From positions 1 through 64,000 of the forward strand of contig CAWHOY010000008.1 in the NCBI GenBank assembly GCA_963831155.1: DNA of 64,000 nucleotides, in the 5' to 3' direction. The stretch comes from CAVRXQ01 sp963831155 (GTDB taxonomy: Bacteria; Actinomycetota; Acidimicrobiia; Acidimicrobiales; Bog-793). Positions 1 to 9,077 of the stretch are shown here, in pieces (the first letter of the stretch is position 1; every line of letters begins with the position of its first letter). The position numbers and the translations under genes are program-made. The notes beneath the pieces were generated by a model. It had not been told where the DNA came from and did no database searches. It was given only the letters and a program-made list of their open reading frames with translations.

Positions 1-1
1 G

Positions 2-1351
2 AAGGCGAAGGTGACAACCAAGCGCGGATTTACGGTCAGCCGCGCTGGCACAGCAACGGCGCTCGGCGGCCCGATCCTGGCAGACTCCCCAAGCGGGACC
101 CACGAGCGCGGGTACATCCCGTTACATCTTCTGAAACCGGGCGAAATGGGCGGCACGATAAGAGAGTGGTGCAAGGAAGCTTGCGCGGGGGATCTTGAGT
201 CGAGCTTCGATTTGGAGCGCCAGATCCTCGCTCTTCGACAGAGCGTTGCCTTGTACAACATCCCATTCCTGGAGCTACCTGTGACGACGCCGAGGGAAGT
301 CGGCGATCGACGCGTTCATCAAGATGAACACGAGTTTCGTTCGGCTCACCTCCTTTGACATATTTGTTGCGCAGTTTGAAGAGGCCACTGGCGAATCGTT
401 GCACGACTTGGTCACTGAGTTGAATGAGCACGTTCCGTCAATTCACCTCTATGTAGATCCGAGTGACCTCATACTCGAGATCGCAGCTCTTCGTGAGGAC
501 AAGCCGCCAACACAAGCAAGCTACCAACGACTTGAACCGGAGCGGTTGTTGGCGGAATGGAAGCAGGTCGTTCACGGGGCCGCTTTCGCCGCAGACTTCC
601 TCGATCAGGAGCGGATCTTTGATGGCGATCGGTTGCCCAGCATCGCGGTCGTACGGGTACTTGCCGGTCTCGCTGAGCACCTGCCAAATTCGCCAGACGC
701 CCAGGGAAACTCGCGATCACTTCTGCGCAAGTTCGTCTGGCGAGCGTTCTTGACCGGCAGGTATGAAGCTAACGCGGCTACCGCATCGTTTCAGGACTTT
801 CGAGCTCTTCGGGATCGGCTTTCAGGGGGAGACGTTGACGTTCCGTTATTCGACGAAACCCAGTACCCGATCCCGACTGCCGATGTACTCTTGCGCGCGA
901 GATGGCCGAAGGGACGCGACAGCCTCGCGCGAGGCATCCTCAATGTCACCATTCGGGCTGGAGCGCACGATGTTGCTGACGATGCCATTGCTACTCGCGA
1001 GCAACTGCGCAAGCGCGAATATCACCATCTGTTCCCCGCCTCGCTCTTGGAAAAGACCGCGGCAGCTTGGCAGCCGGGAGATCTCATCGCGCTCTAAATT
1101 GCGCGCTGATTACGTGGTCAACAAATAGGACAATCTCTGGCAGTGAACCACTCGCGTACCTCCGCAAACGGATCGAGCACGCCAACCTCGGCGAAAGAGA
1201 GATCCGGCGACGTTTGGCTACTCACTACGTGCCCTTCGACGAGCTTGCAGTGGGCGGGTACGAGGCGATAGCGGATCTCGGGCTTCGGCGGGACAAGCTT
1301 CGGAGCGATTACGACACGTTTCTGACGCGCGCGAGCGGATCTGTTACTTGA
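2..1351 (+). pseudogene. DUF262/GmrSD-like restriction-type protein, frameshifted, 5' end outside window
   Basis: Three consecutive reading frames together encode one DUF262-like protein, a family that includes GmrS-type nucleotide-dependent modification restriction subunits. The first frame (2-300) is open to the window edge. The second (about 303-1085) carries the family block ending in FIKMNT followed by hydrophobic residues, and a late HHLFP motif of the HNH-like DUF1524 type. The third (about 1085-1351) continues with LNCALIT and ends VT-stop. The joins near 301 (one extra base) and 1085-1095 are frameshifts, because the family signature reads through only if the frame is changed. Either the gene is dead or the assembly has indels here. 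It lies beside conjugative-element relics, as such defence genes often do. The exact family is a judgement by eye. Confidence 0.55.
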
Positions 1352-1393
1352 GCCCGTTCGCGCGCTATGCGATGGCCGCCAACCGGCGCCGAT

Positions 1394-2002
1394 TCACGGA
1401 TAAGAAACCTGCCGCCACTCCTCCCCGGGCCGCTTGCTGCGGCCGGGTCGTCGCTTTTCCCCGCCCCCGGCCCCCTGGTGGCCCGCTTCCGCGTTCCAGT
1501 CTCCGCCAGCCACCCAAAACCCTGTTTGCCTAGGAAGAGCGACGGATCCAAAAACACCGATCCGTTTGGAACGCTGAACATTGGCGTCACTCTCGCGCAG
1601 AGCTTGTCTCGGCACCATCCGCACGAGGTATCGCCTCAAACCACTGCCGGCCACAGAAGCGCCGACCGGCGACCGGGAAGACCGACGAAAAGCGAGCCGC
1701 CGCTTTCTTTGATGACGAGACAAATCAATCACGCGCAATGGGAGCAGACGCGTAGGCGACGAACCTGTCTCAAGAAGCGCCCACTCGTCGAGTTCCGAGT
1801 ACGTCGAGGCGCATACTTTGATGTATTCGTGAGTCCAGGAGCTCCCGCCGGTTGGTTGGCGCGAGATGGTGAAACAGGTTGCTTGATGTAGGAGCAAGTA
1901 GCTCGTAGACGGAGTCGGCGTGCAGTTCAGAACGTAACCAGCGGGGTTGGTCGCGAGCCATGCAAGGTATCCGGTGTCGTCGTCCTGAAACCTCTGAACC
2001 AT
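1394..2002 (-). CDS. Hypothetical protein with conserved N-terminal block
   Basis: The ATG at 2002 opens a 202-residue reading frame. Only the first ~75 residues look like a real conserved protein: a DDTGYLAWL segment, a GYVLN motif, an LHQATC segment, then WTHEYIKVC and an acidic SELDEW motif. I associate this pattern with small actinobacterial proteins of unknown function near restriction or mobile genes, but cannot name a family. The remainder is rich in Arg, Gly and Ser and looks like non-coding or shifted sequence, so the true C-terminus is doubtful and the gene may be truncated. It follows the broken SIR2-like gene on the same strand, about 100 bp downstream. Confidence 0.35.
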   Translation of the reverse strand: MVQRFQDDDTGYLAWLATNPAGYVLNCTPTPSTSYLLLHQATCFTISRQPTGGSSWTHEYIKVCASTYSELDEWALLETGSSPTRLLPLRVIDLSRHQRKRRLAFRRSSRSPVGASVAGSGLRRYLVRMVPRQALRESDANVQRSKRIGVFGSVALPRQTGFWVAGGDWNAEAGHQGAGGGEKRRPGRSKRPGEEWRQVSYP

Positions 2003-2103
2003 CCTCCAATAATGCCTTTAGCGGAGCCCGAGTTCACTGAGCGCCCGCTTCACCGGGAGAGCGTCCTCTGCCAACGTGGGCTGGTTGCCACTTCTGAGTA
2101 CAA

Positions 2104-2403
2104 CTACCCGGAAGTGATCGGGCGACTCGAACTTCCCAAGCACAAAACGACATTAGTTAGCCGTAAGGCTCGGATTGGAGGCGTGAACGGCTCCAGAGTC
2201 AGAGAGAAATTGGGTCCATAAAATTCAAGAACGTTCTGTACGACGGCCTGAACCGTCGCGCGATGTCGATCTGTCGTAATTCGTTGGAGCTGGGTGAAGA
2301 AGTCAGCGTTCAGTGAGGGAAGACAGCGAGGGGGCGACGTCCCGAAGGGCGGGTCTACAACAAACTCTGCGCCCCTTGTTGCGCCTGCACCAAGCACGAT
2401 CAC
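2104..2403 (-). pseudogene. Truncated SIR2-like domain protein (N-terminal fragment)
   Basis: The GTG at 2403 overlaps the stop of the upstream excisionase-like gene in a GTGA arrangement. The product starts VIVLGAGATRGAEF, the glycine-rich nucleotide-binding opening of SIR2-like proteins found in bacterial defence loci, and continues with a CLPSLNADFFTQLQRI block and a GPNFSLTLE segment. After about residue 68 the family resemblance stops and the frame ends at 99 residues, against several hundred for homologues. The gene is therefore a 5' remnant. Its defence role is known for relatives (NAD+ depletion in some SIR2 systems) and only inferred here. The catalytic region is missing. Confidence 0.45.
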
Positions 2404-2615
2404 TCGACGCTTTGTTGAGCGGCGAGTGACTTCACGAATTCCTCCAAACCAGCGGCTATCACGAGTCGTCGACGTCCCAATTTGACGCTGCGAATCCTTC
2501 CCGCGAGGACGAGTTGGAAGCAACGAGTGCGACCGATACGCAACAGATGAGCTGCCTCTTCGACCGATATGAGCATCGGGGAACCAAGGTCGCTGCTCAC
2601 CGCCGACTGTGTCAT
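2400..2615 (-). CDS. Excisionase/MerR-type helix-turn-helix protein
   Basis: A 71-residue protein from the ATG at 2615, whose ATGA overlaps the stop of the DUF4913 gene. Residues about 17-60 form the winged-helix pattern of excisionase-family proteins: LISVEEAAHLLRIGR, then a recognition stretch RCFQLVLAGRIRSVKLGRRR and a LEEF ending. Such proteins bind DNA near attachment sites and direct excision of integrated elements, or act as small regulators. Its place at the end of a conjugation gene row fits that role. A longer start at 2675 would add 20 residues lacking any homology and would overlap the upstream gene further, so I prefer 2615. Confidence 0.75.
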   Translation of the reverse strand: MTQSAVSSDLGSPMLISVEEAAHLLRIGRTRCFQLVLAGRIRSVKLGRRRLVIAAGLEEFVKSLAAQQSVE

Positions 2616-3217
2616 CTTGAGTTCTCCCTCTGATCCAGAAACGCGACCTTGAGCCGTGCGGAGCGACCGGGGCATTCGGATTCACTGTCGGCGTCACGGC
2701 GTCGCACGTAGTCCAACGAGGCGATCACGTCGGTCCGCAGCTCCCAGGCGGGCGCCAACTTGAGCGACGGGTCGAAGACGTCGCGGTGTCGGCCGGACTG
2801 ACAGGAGACGAGCTCACTCCCGAGCCAGGCTCGCATCCGCTCGAAGAACGAAGGCAGCGTGTAGGCATGCCAGTACTGGGCACCGCCGACCGAGGCGTGC
2901 GGGGACTCGAACGCCTGCCATCGGGCGAAGAAAAGCGTCGTCAGCTCCTCTGTAAGTGCGCCGTGCTCGGCCCAACAGGGCGGGATGCGGTGCTGTGGTC
3001 GCTCGGCGTAACGGCTGTTGAAGTACTCGACGAATCCGCAAAGCAAAGAGAAGACCTTGTCCGCGTCTTCTGCGGAGAGCTCCATCCAGTTCCACGGCCG
3101 TGTCTCGCGATCGAAACAGAACGTGCCTTGGTAGCCGCGTGCCGCATCGCACCAACAGCGCGGCACTTCGTCACGATCTTGCGGGGCGATCACCGGGCTT
3201 GTGAGGGTCAGGGTCAT
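2612..3217 (-). CDS. DUF4913-like protein of a conjugative element
   Basis: This 201-residue protein starts at the ATG at 3217, which overlaps the TraG stop (ATGA), and its own stop overlaps the next gene in the same way. The central part carries the features I associate with DUF4913: a VFSLLCGFVEYFNSRYA segment, IPPCW followed by H and a LTEELTTLFFARW helix, a WH pair, an FFERMRAWLG segment and a C-x5-H ending. The function is unknown. The family is common in actinobacterial integrative elements between the coupling protein and replication/excision genes, which is exactly its setting here. It is the only full-length gene of the block besides the excisionase. Confidence 0.65.
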   Translation of the reverse strand: MTLTLTSPVIAPQDRDEVPRCWCDAARGYQGTFCFDRETRPWNWMELSAEDADKVFSLLCGFVEYFNSRYAERPQHRIPPCWAEHGALTEELTTLFFARWQAFESPHASVGGAQYWHAYTLPSFFERMRAWLGSELVSCQSGRHRDVFDPSLKLAPAWELRTDVIASLDYVRRRDADSESECPGRSARLKVAFLDQRENSR

Positions 3218-5022
3218 TTCTTTTCTCCTTTCTGTTGGTCGTTTCTTTGCCGCGCGCAGGTCTCGTCCTCGGCGATCTGTGCGGCGTCTTTTCCTTCCCA
3301 GGTTCCCGGCGTGTAGGCGAGCACCGGAGCGAGTCGTCCCCAGAACAACAACAGCTCGCCTTCCTTGAGCGTCCGGATCTGAGCCGGAGTGAGCACGTGC
3401 TCTTCGATAAAAGATGTCGAGACGCTGGAGCGACGACCGGACCCCTCTTCGTTCACCGAACGACGTGGCACGCGCCTCGTTCCCGAAAGACGGGAGAGCT
3501 CCTCCAGGTCCTGGGCGACCGAAAGCCCGCCGAAAACCGTCGTCACCGATGAGGCGTTGCGGATCGTCTGGGCGCCGTTGTGTCCCCACCGCTCTGTTGC
3601 CTGCGAGAAGGACTGCATCGAAAGCACTGTCGTGATGCCGCGGCCGCGGCCGTCGGCGACAAGGGCGGGCAACCCCGGCAGAGGAACGATCGAGGGCGCC
3701 TCGTCCAATAAAGCGAGCAGCGGCGGGTCGAGACGGCGGGCTGGTCTGAGGGCCGCCTCGCGTTCTGCCTCGGTGATCAGCTCGTCGCAAAAGGCGGTGA
3801 TCAAAGGACCGCTGCCGACCGAAGCACCGCCGCGGTCCTTTCCGAGGGCGTAGATCGTCGTCGGAGAACGAAGAGCGCGCGGCGAAGTCGAAGGAGTTGT
3901 CGACAGAAACCGCACAGCGCGACAACACGTCGTCGTGGTGGAAGGAGGAGAGCGCCAAGTCGACCGAGCGCATCACGCCGGAGGTCGTCTCCTCCGCGCC
4001 CGACGTGTGTCGGTAAAGGCGTGCCCCCCAGTCGATGTGACCGGTGGCATGCTCGGCGAGGATCCGCAGGGGCGCGGCATCCGACGGGCGCGCCGCCCAG
4101 TTGACGACGTCGGCGATCGTCGCGCCGGAAAGGGCGGCCGTGTGCAGGTAGGCGGCGAGCACGGTCGTCGCCGAACGGCGGAAGAAACTCGCCGAACGAA
4201 GATCCGCCGCCTCGCCGGCCGCCGAGACGAGCGCGCCGGCGTGCCGCTCGGCGACGGCGGAGTCCGCACAGCCGACAACCGGCGACCAAGAGAGCGGCTC
4301 GGCGGCCGGGGCAAGCCCGTCCGGATCGAGGGCGAACACCGGACCGACGCGTTCTCGGGCGAGCGCCGACACTTCGTACAGGTCGGGCTTCGTCGCCGTC
4401 GCCAGGCACGTCCCCGGGTGCTGGCGGAGAATCCGCGCGAGGAACGCGCAGGGTCTTTCCCGCCCCCGGCGGCGCGACGAGCAAGAGCGAGGTCTCCCAG
4501 GAGGCAACGAGGTCGACGCCTTTCGGCCTGAGCGACACCCCGAGCGGATAGCCGACCGCCTCTTTCGTCAAGTCGGCCTCCTCGAGCGAGGGACGGGTGA
4601 TCGCCGAGCTTCTCCTCGCGGCAGAAAAGCTCGCGACAACAAGTAGCTCAGAACGTGTGGCGAATCCGTCGGTGCTCTGAGTTGAGTGTCGTAATGAGCG
4701 TGCAACCGTGCCGATCGGCACAGCGAAGAGTGCGACGAACGCACCGAATAACGGCCAGAAGGCAGCTGGATGAACGCCTGTGTCGTACGAGTTTGACGTC
4801 GAGCGCGCTGCTACGCCCCGTGGCCATCGCAAAGAGAAAGCGCGCTGCCGAAGAGAACGACACCAACGCGGCGCGATGGCCGTCGATGAGGAGAGTGAAG
4901 ATGTGCGCCAGATCCGCCGAAAAGACGACGACCGCGACGCCGACGAGCACGACGCACAGCCCGAGCGTTCCCGAGGGAAGCGCCAGGGTACCGAGAGGTT
5001 CGCTCTCGAGCGTTGCGCTCAT
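3214..5022 (-). pseudogene. TraG/VirD4-like conjugal coupling protein, with about three frameshifts
   Basis: The ATG at 5022 overlaps the VirB4-like stop (ATGA). The first frame gives a hydrophobic segment (TLGLCVVLVGVAVVVFSAD). A shift near 4790 enters a frame with a second membrane helix (FWPLFGAFVALFAVPIG), a GFATRSEL block and a Walker A (APPGAGKT, about 4455). A shift near 4445 brings in the segment with LATATKPDLYEV and later CAVSVDNSFDFAA. A last shift near 3870 gives LLDEAPSIVPLPGLP and the GRGITTVLSMQSFSQ block, then the C-terminus at 3214. Type IV coupling proteins link the DNA substrate to the secretion channel at the membrane. The protein cannot be made without frameshifting, so I call it a pseudogene, with assembly indels as the alternative. 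Confidence 0.65.
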
Positions 5023-5362
5023 GCCAACCTCGAGTCGGTGTTCGAGAACGTCGCTTCGTAGGAGCTGCGCAGGTGACGGACGAAACTCGACTGGCCGCGC
5101 ACCTTCCACAGCGCCACGGCCTTGGGAAGACGAGGAAGCGTCGCTGATTCGGGATCCGACAGCCCGAGCGAGCGACGCGTCTCTTCGAGCGTGTGGGTTG
5201 AGGTGCGGAAGACGACGTGGGTCTGGGTGTCGGCGATCAGCCCGTCGCCGATCTTGGACGTCGCCTTGTCGCTGTCGGCCTGCGCGGATAAGTCGGTCAC
5301 CCGGTGACAGACGGCGACGTTCGCCACACCCCGCGCCCGGGCGAGCTTCCAGTTCTCCTGTA
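5019..5362 (-). pseudogene. C-terminal fragment of VirB4/TraC-like conjugation ATPase
   Basis: The last ~113 residues of a conjugative-transfer ATPase are present: a KLARARGVANVAVCHRV segment followed by DLSAQ, a LIADTQTHVVFRTS strand, a GLSDPE motif, LPKAVALWKV and the terminal TDSRLA. This is the C-terminal RecA-fold end of VirB4-type proteins that energise type IV secretion. Upstream of about 5362 the resemblance vanishes at once and plus-strand M24 peptidase sequence begins, so the ATP-binding part was deleted. The stop overlaps the TraG start by 4 bp, showing the original operon order. Confidence 0.6.
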
Positions 5363-5820
5363 ATCGACCTCGAATGGGGCGGTCCGTCCGGATATTGGGT
5401 TGAGTTGCGTCGCGTGTTCTCGTTCGGCAAGCCTCCGGACGCTGCGGCGAGATTCTGGGACACAAGGCGTGACGCATTCGCAGCATGCGTTGAGGCAATG
5501 AGGTCCGGAAACTCCTCGAACGAGATCCTGGCTGCGAGGGATCGCGTTACGAGAAACATGGTCAGACTGCGAGAGGTGCCATTAACTACACAGCTCACGG
5601 TATCGGGCTCGATTCATTGGAACCTCCATGGGTCCCGGGAAAAGAGCGTGCGTTAGTCGAGAACATGGTCGTCAATTTGCATCCCCAGATTGTGTTCGAC
5701 GATCAGTCGGAAGCGCTCGCTCTCGCCGGCATCAGTATCGCCGACAACATTCTCGTGACGTCGAACGGTGGATCGAGAATGACAGACGAAACCAATGAAT
5801 GGATCGTCCTTGACCGCTAA
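5363..5820 (+). pseudogene. M24-family metallopeptidase (Xaa-Pro dipeptidase/creatinase-like) fragment, frameshifted
   Basis: From the junction near 5362 the plus strand encodes the second half of a pita-bread-fold peptidase. A DLEWGGPSGYWVELRRVFSF segment is followed by a helix region, then after a one-base loss near 5549 by the YTAHGIGLD motif, EPPWVPG, a NMVVNLHPQI strand and a final VTSNGG turn. The family uses two metals with ligands D, D, H, E, E and hydrolyses Xaa-Pro bonds or creatine-like substrates. The N-terminal half and the start codon are missing and the frame is broken, so it is dead. The SDR begins 49 bp downstream and was probably its operon partner. Confidence 0.6.
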
Positions 5821-5868
5821 ACGAGTCGTGCGGTCGGAAGATTCCGCTGAGTGAAGGGGAGTTGTCGA

Positions 5869-6660
5869 GTGGATTTGGGCATTAGCGGAAAGGTCGCTCT
5901 CGTCGGCGCCTCTGGTCGAGGCCTAGGACTCGCGACGGCGGATCGACTTGCAAGGGAAGGGTGTCACGTCGCGATCTGTGATCGGGATGGTGAAGTGCTT
6001 GAAGAGGCGCGATCGCATCTGCAAAGTGAACACGAGGATGTCGAGATACGCGGATATGAAGTGGATTTGACCCGGGCGCCAGATATTAGTCACATGGTTG
6101 ATCGGGCTCGGCACGATCTCGGTCCAATCCAGATCCTCGTGACAAATTCGGGAGGTCCACGTCCGGGAGGATTTGACGATGCGGATGACGAAAGTTGGGA
6201 TTCCGCTTACGCACTCACGTTCCTCAGCGCCGTCCGCCTCATTCGAGCAGTGCTTCCCGATATGAAATCTCACAACTGGGGACGAATCATCAACTTCACA
6301 TCGCGCGCACTTAAAGAACCAATTCCAAATCTAATTCTGTCTAATTCAATGCGTCTGGCGGTCGCCGGAATGGCTAAGACGCTCGCACGCGAAGTGGCTT
6401 CATTCGGCATCACCGTGAATAACATTCTCCCGGGACCGACTTCTACTGATCGCCAGCTCGATCTCATCAATCGGGATGCAGAACGCTCAGGGATCCCCGT
6501 CGATGAGAGCTTGGCACGAGTTGTTCGCGATATTCCCCTGGGACGGTTAGCTCTACCTGAGGAGCAAGCCGCCGCGGCCGCTTTTCTCGCGTCGGAGTCC
6601 GCGAGCTACATAACCGGCACGTCACTGCTCGTTGACGGAGGTGCGGTGCGCGCCTTGTAA
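5869..6660 (+). CDS. SDR-family oxidoreductase with atypical catalytic site
   Basis: A 263-residue short-chain dehydrogenase/reductase. The GTG at 5869 is preferred over 5851 because GAAGGGGAG lies seven bases upstream. A glycine-rich cofactor motif (GASGRGLG) sits near residue 12, DLT near residue 66, an NSGG turn near residue 93, a catalytic-region Ser in NFTSRA near residue 145, and the C-terminal GTSLLVDGGAVR. The usual YxxxK is replaced by SNSMR in the segment LILSNSMRLAV. This matches the atypical SDR group resembling beta-ketoacyl-ACP reductases that lacks the canonical tetrad. The function is therefore unclear: a reductase with altered chemistry or a non-catalytic role. It lies between an element scar and a repeat. 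Confidence 0.85.
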   Translation: MDLGISGKVALVGASGRGLGLATADRLAREGCHVAICDRDGEVLEEARSHLQSEHEDVEIRGYEVDLTRAPDISHMVDRARHDLGPIQILVTNSGGPRPGGFDDADDESWDSAYALTFLSAVRLIRAVLPDMKSHNWGRIINFTSRALKEPIPNLILSNSMRLAVAGMAKTLAREVASFGITVNNILPGPTSTDRQLDLINRDAERSGIPVDESLARVVRDIPLGRLALPEEQAAAAAFLASESASYITGTSLLVDGGAVRAL

Positions 6661-6811
6661 AGCTGAGCTCGTTTGTTCGTAGCAGAGCGAGACGATTCGT
6701 TTGGGCTGCATCGGGTGGAACTCCGACGGAGGGCGAGGAGTCTCCTTATCGGGGTCGCGCCAAATTAAGGCAGGCAGCTGCAAATTCTGTAGCCTTACTT
6801 GTAGCCTGAAA

Positions 6812-6947
6812 GATGACCGTAGGCGACCGGTTGTGATTCGTTGTGAATGAAAGTGCAGTTCAAGGCGTCTATCTGGACCTGTGGAAAACCCTCATGAACG
6901 GGCTGGCGCTGCCTGGCAGTCAAGAGGTCCCGGGCTCGAATCCCCTC
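6812..6947 (+). repeat. Copy A of a ~136-bp repeat ending in a tRNA 3'-end-like segment
   Basis: This stretch aligns base by base with 14119-14255 in the same orientation. Both share GTGAATGAAAGTGCAG, a TCTATCTGGACCT block and GGGCTGGCGCTGCCTGGCAG, and both end in a T-arm-like sequence with TCGA and TCCCCTC. Copy A continues AACTCCGCCA, like a tRNA acceptor 3' strand with CCA. No matching 5' half of a tRNA is present, so this is not a tRNA gene. The pattern is that of an attachment-site end of an element integrated at a tRNA 3' end. The remaining DNA from 6661 to 7056 shows no gene. Confidence 0.6.
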
Positions 6948-7056
6948 AACTCCGCCACAAAGGTCAGCTAAGAAGCCACAGGCCGGGTGGTGATACCGAG
7001 CGGTATGTATCCATCACCAATTCGGCAAGCCTGGTGCGAGCGGCGGCGCCGGGGGC

Positions 7057-8601
7057 TCAGCTCGTCGGGTAGGAGCATCCTTCTGACCTGAAGTCAGCAG
7101 CGGAGACGAAGGAGTTGCCGGGCAGGCACGCGACAGTCTGTGCATGGCCAACGCCATTCGCTGTCGTCGGCTCCACAATTTCGCGAAACTCGCGAGCGAG
7201 CTTGTCCCGCACGCTCGAAGGTATCTCCGGCTCCGCGACACAGACCGAGTAGTCCTCGCCGGAGGTTCCGCCGGCTAACCAGCGGGGTCGCCGAACCGCG
7301 TCATTGGCATCACCGTTCCGCAGGAGCGCCATGAGCACCTCCGCTTGAATTTGTGGATGGGCACTGCCGCCCATAGTGGCGAGGGCGACGACGGGTGAGC
7401 CGCTCTCCAGGACTAGCGTTGGCATGAGGGTGTGCGGAGGTCGGATGCCGGGCCTCAGAGTTCCCGGTAGTCCATCTTGAAGCGAGAACCCGGCGCCCCT
7501 GTTGTGAAACACGATTCCGGTGAGCGGTTCCGCGATCCCGGCGCCGAAACTGTCGAAGAGACTCTGATTGAGCGAGACCCACCAACCGTCGCTATCGACG
7601 GCCACGACACCGACGGTGTCAGCCCGAGGGCGAAAAGGGCGCGTCGATTGACTCGTGGATTCCTCGGATGCGGACGATGGATGGGCAGACGATGAGCGCG
7701 AAGTGACGGCGGGATCGCCAAGCGATGCATCCCGGTCCAGCATTGCTCGTCTGAAGAGTTCGGCAATTGCCGACGCGTCTTTACCTAAGTGATCGGGCAT
7801 CAGGTCGCGGCGCTCTATTTCTTCCATCACCATTAACAATGTCGATCCCTGCGAGTTGGGCGGGGTGGTGCACAATTGATAGGAGCGGTAGCGCTGCGAG
7901 ACCGGGCGGCACCAAGAAGACCGATGGTCGGACAGGTCTTGCTTGGACATTGCGGATCCCTGACTGTTTAGGAATGTAACGAGGGCGTCGGCGATGTCGC
8001 CGCGATAGATCGAGTCGGCGCCCTGCTCTGCAATCTCGCTCAGAACAGACGCCAGCTGCGGCAGAACCAGCAAGTCTCCGGCTTTTGGTACCTGTCCCGT
8101 CGGATAGAAGATGGACCGGATCCCGGGGTCTTGGATGAGCCGATCGGCACCCTCTTGCAGTGCTCGGGCCAGATGTGTCGATACTCGGATCCCGTTGGTG
8201 GCCAGACCGATTGCGTGGCTTAGCGCAGGCGCGATACCCGATTTGCCAAACCTTTCCAGCAAGTCACGCCAAGCCATGACCGCGCCCGGCACTGTGATCG
8301 TAGCCGGCGACTGCCGAGGCATCTCGCTACCGTGACGCTCGTACAGCTCGTTCCGATCGACGTGGGAGGGTGCTCTGCCGCTTCCGTTGATGACCCAGAC
8401 CCCGTCCGAGGGAGTCCCGACGAGCGCGAAGAGGTCACCCCCGAGACCAGTCATATGTGGATAGCAGACACTCAGAGTTGCCGCAGCTGCAACGGCAGCG
8501 TCCACTGCGTTTCCGCCTTGCTCCCTGATCGCGACTGCGGCGTCTAGCGCTTCGGGACGCGGGCACGCGAAGAAGAAGCCGTCAGGGCTTGTCCGACTCA
8601 T
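7057..8601 (-). CDS. ggt: Gamma-glutamyltransferase family protein (N-terminal nucleophile hydrolase)
   Basis: A 514-residue protein from the ATG at 8601 (a TTG at 8610 is the alternative; no clear Shine-Dalgarno supports either). The large-subunit part has the GGNAVDAAVAAAATLSVCYP and GLGGDLFAL blocks typical of the family. The likely self-processing nucleophile is the Thr in ADTVGVVAVDSDG, about residue 329, followed by SLNQSLFDSFGAGI, a FHNRGAGFS block and the RPPHTLMPTL segment. A Ser-rich insert precedes the cleavage site. Relatives transfer or hydrolyse gamma-glutamyl groups, and some act as cephalosporin acylases. No export signal is evident, unlike periplasmic GGTs, so a cytoplasmic catabolic gamma-glutamyl hydrolase is possible. 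Confidence 0.85.
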   Translation of the reverse strand: MSRTSPDGFFFACPRPEALDAAVAIREQGGNAVDAAVAAAATLSVCYPHMTGLGGDLFALVGTPSDGVWVINGSGRAPSHVDRNELYERHGSEMPRQSPATITVPGAVMAWRDLLERFGKSGIAPALSHAIGLATNGIRVSTHLARALQEGADRLIQDPGIRSIFYPTGQVPKAGDLLVLPQLASVLSEIAEQGADSIYRGDIADALVTFLNSQGSAMSKQDLSDHRSSWCRPVSQRYRSYQLCTTPPNSQGSTLLMVMEEIERRDLMPDHLGKDASAIAELFRRAMLDRDASLGDPAVTSRSSSAHPSSASEESTSQSTRPFRPRADTVGVVAVDSDGWWVSLNQSLFDSFGAGIAEPLTGIVFHNRGAGFSLQDGLPGTLRPGIRPPHTLMPTLVLESGSPVVALATMGGSAHPQIQAEVLMALLRNGDANDAVRRPRWLAGGTSGEDYSVCVAEPEIPSSVRDKLAREFREIVEPTTANGVGHAQTVACLPGNSFVSAADFRSEGCSYPTS

Positions 8602-9077
8602 GTCAGGCAAGGAGGCTGCGGGACGTGCACTGGGCTTTCAGCGGCGGCGAGTTCTGAGCTGGCCACAACCGTTGTCATCGCCGTAGCTTTCACTTTGGAT
8701 GTCCTCCGGATAAAACATCGAGCAGCTTGTCCCGCTGGCCTGATACCACTCATCCATCCCTCGCGCCTACCGGTTGGACTTCGTGTCCTTGACGACCAAA
8801 CGAAAGGGAGGTCTTGTTCGCGAAGGAACTGCTCCCCATTTGGCCGGGTCTACTTCCGGGCGGATGTTCTACATAACGTAGATTCGTATCAGACACCGTA
8901 CCGACAAGATGGGCGACGCGCTGTGAGGATACTTCTCGTTCAACTCGGCAGGCCCGTCGACGTCCCACCGGTTCACGAGGTGCTCCCTCCCCAGTCGGTA
9001 CTGCGAACAAGCATGGGAGGCGAGACGGCGCTGACTTCGATCTCACGGGACGCAACATCCGCGACGGCCGCGAACTG
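8602..9077. other. Divergent intergenic region
   Basis: 476 bp lie between the divergently transcribed ggt and AMP-ligase genes. I see no convincing coding pattern: the open frame at 8695-9078 has no recognisable motif and runs into the ligase start. The region should contain both promoters, but I cannot point to a clear -35/-10 pair. Confidence 0.5.

Noticed and set aside
6890..6960. Complete tRNA gene
   Set aside because: Only a T-arm and acceptor-like 3' end can be read; no matching 5' acceptor strand, D-arm or anticodon arm is present, so it is treated as an attachment-like remnant.
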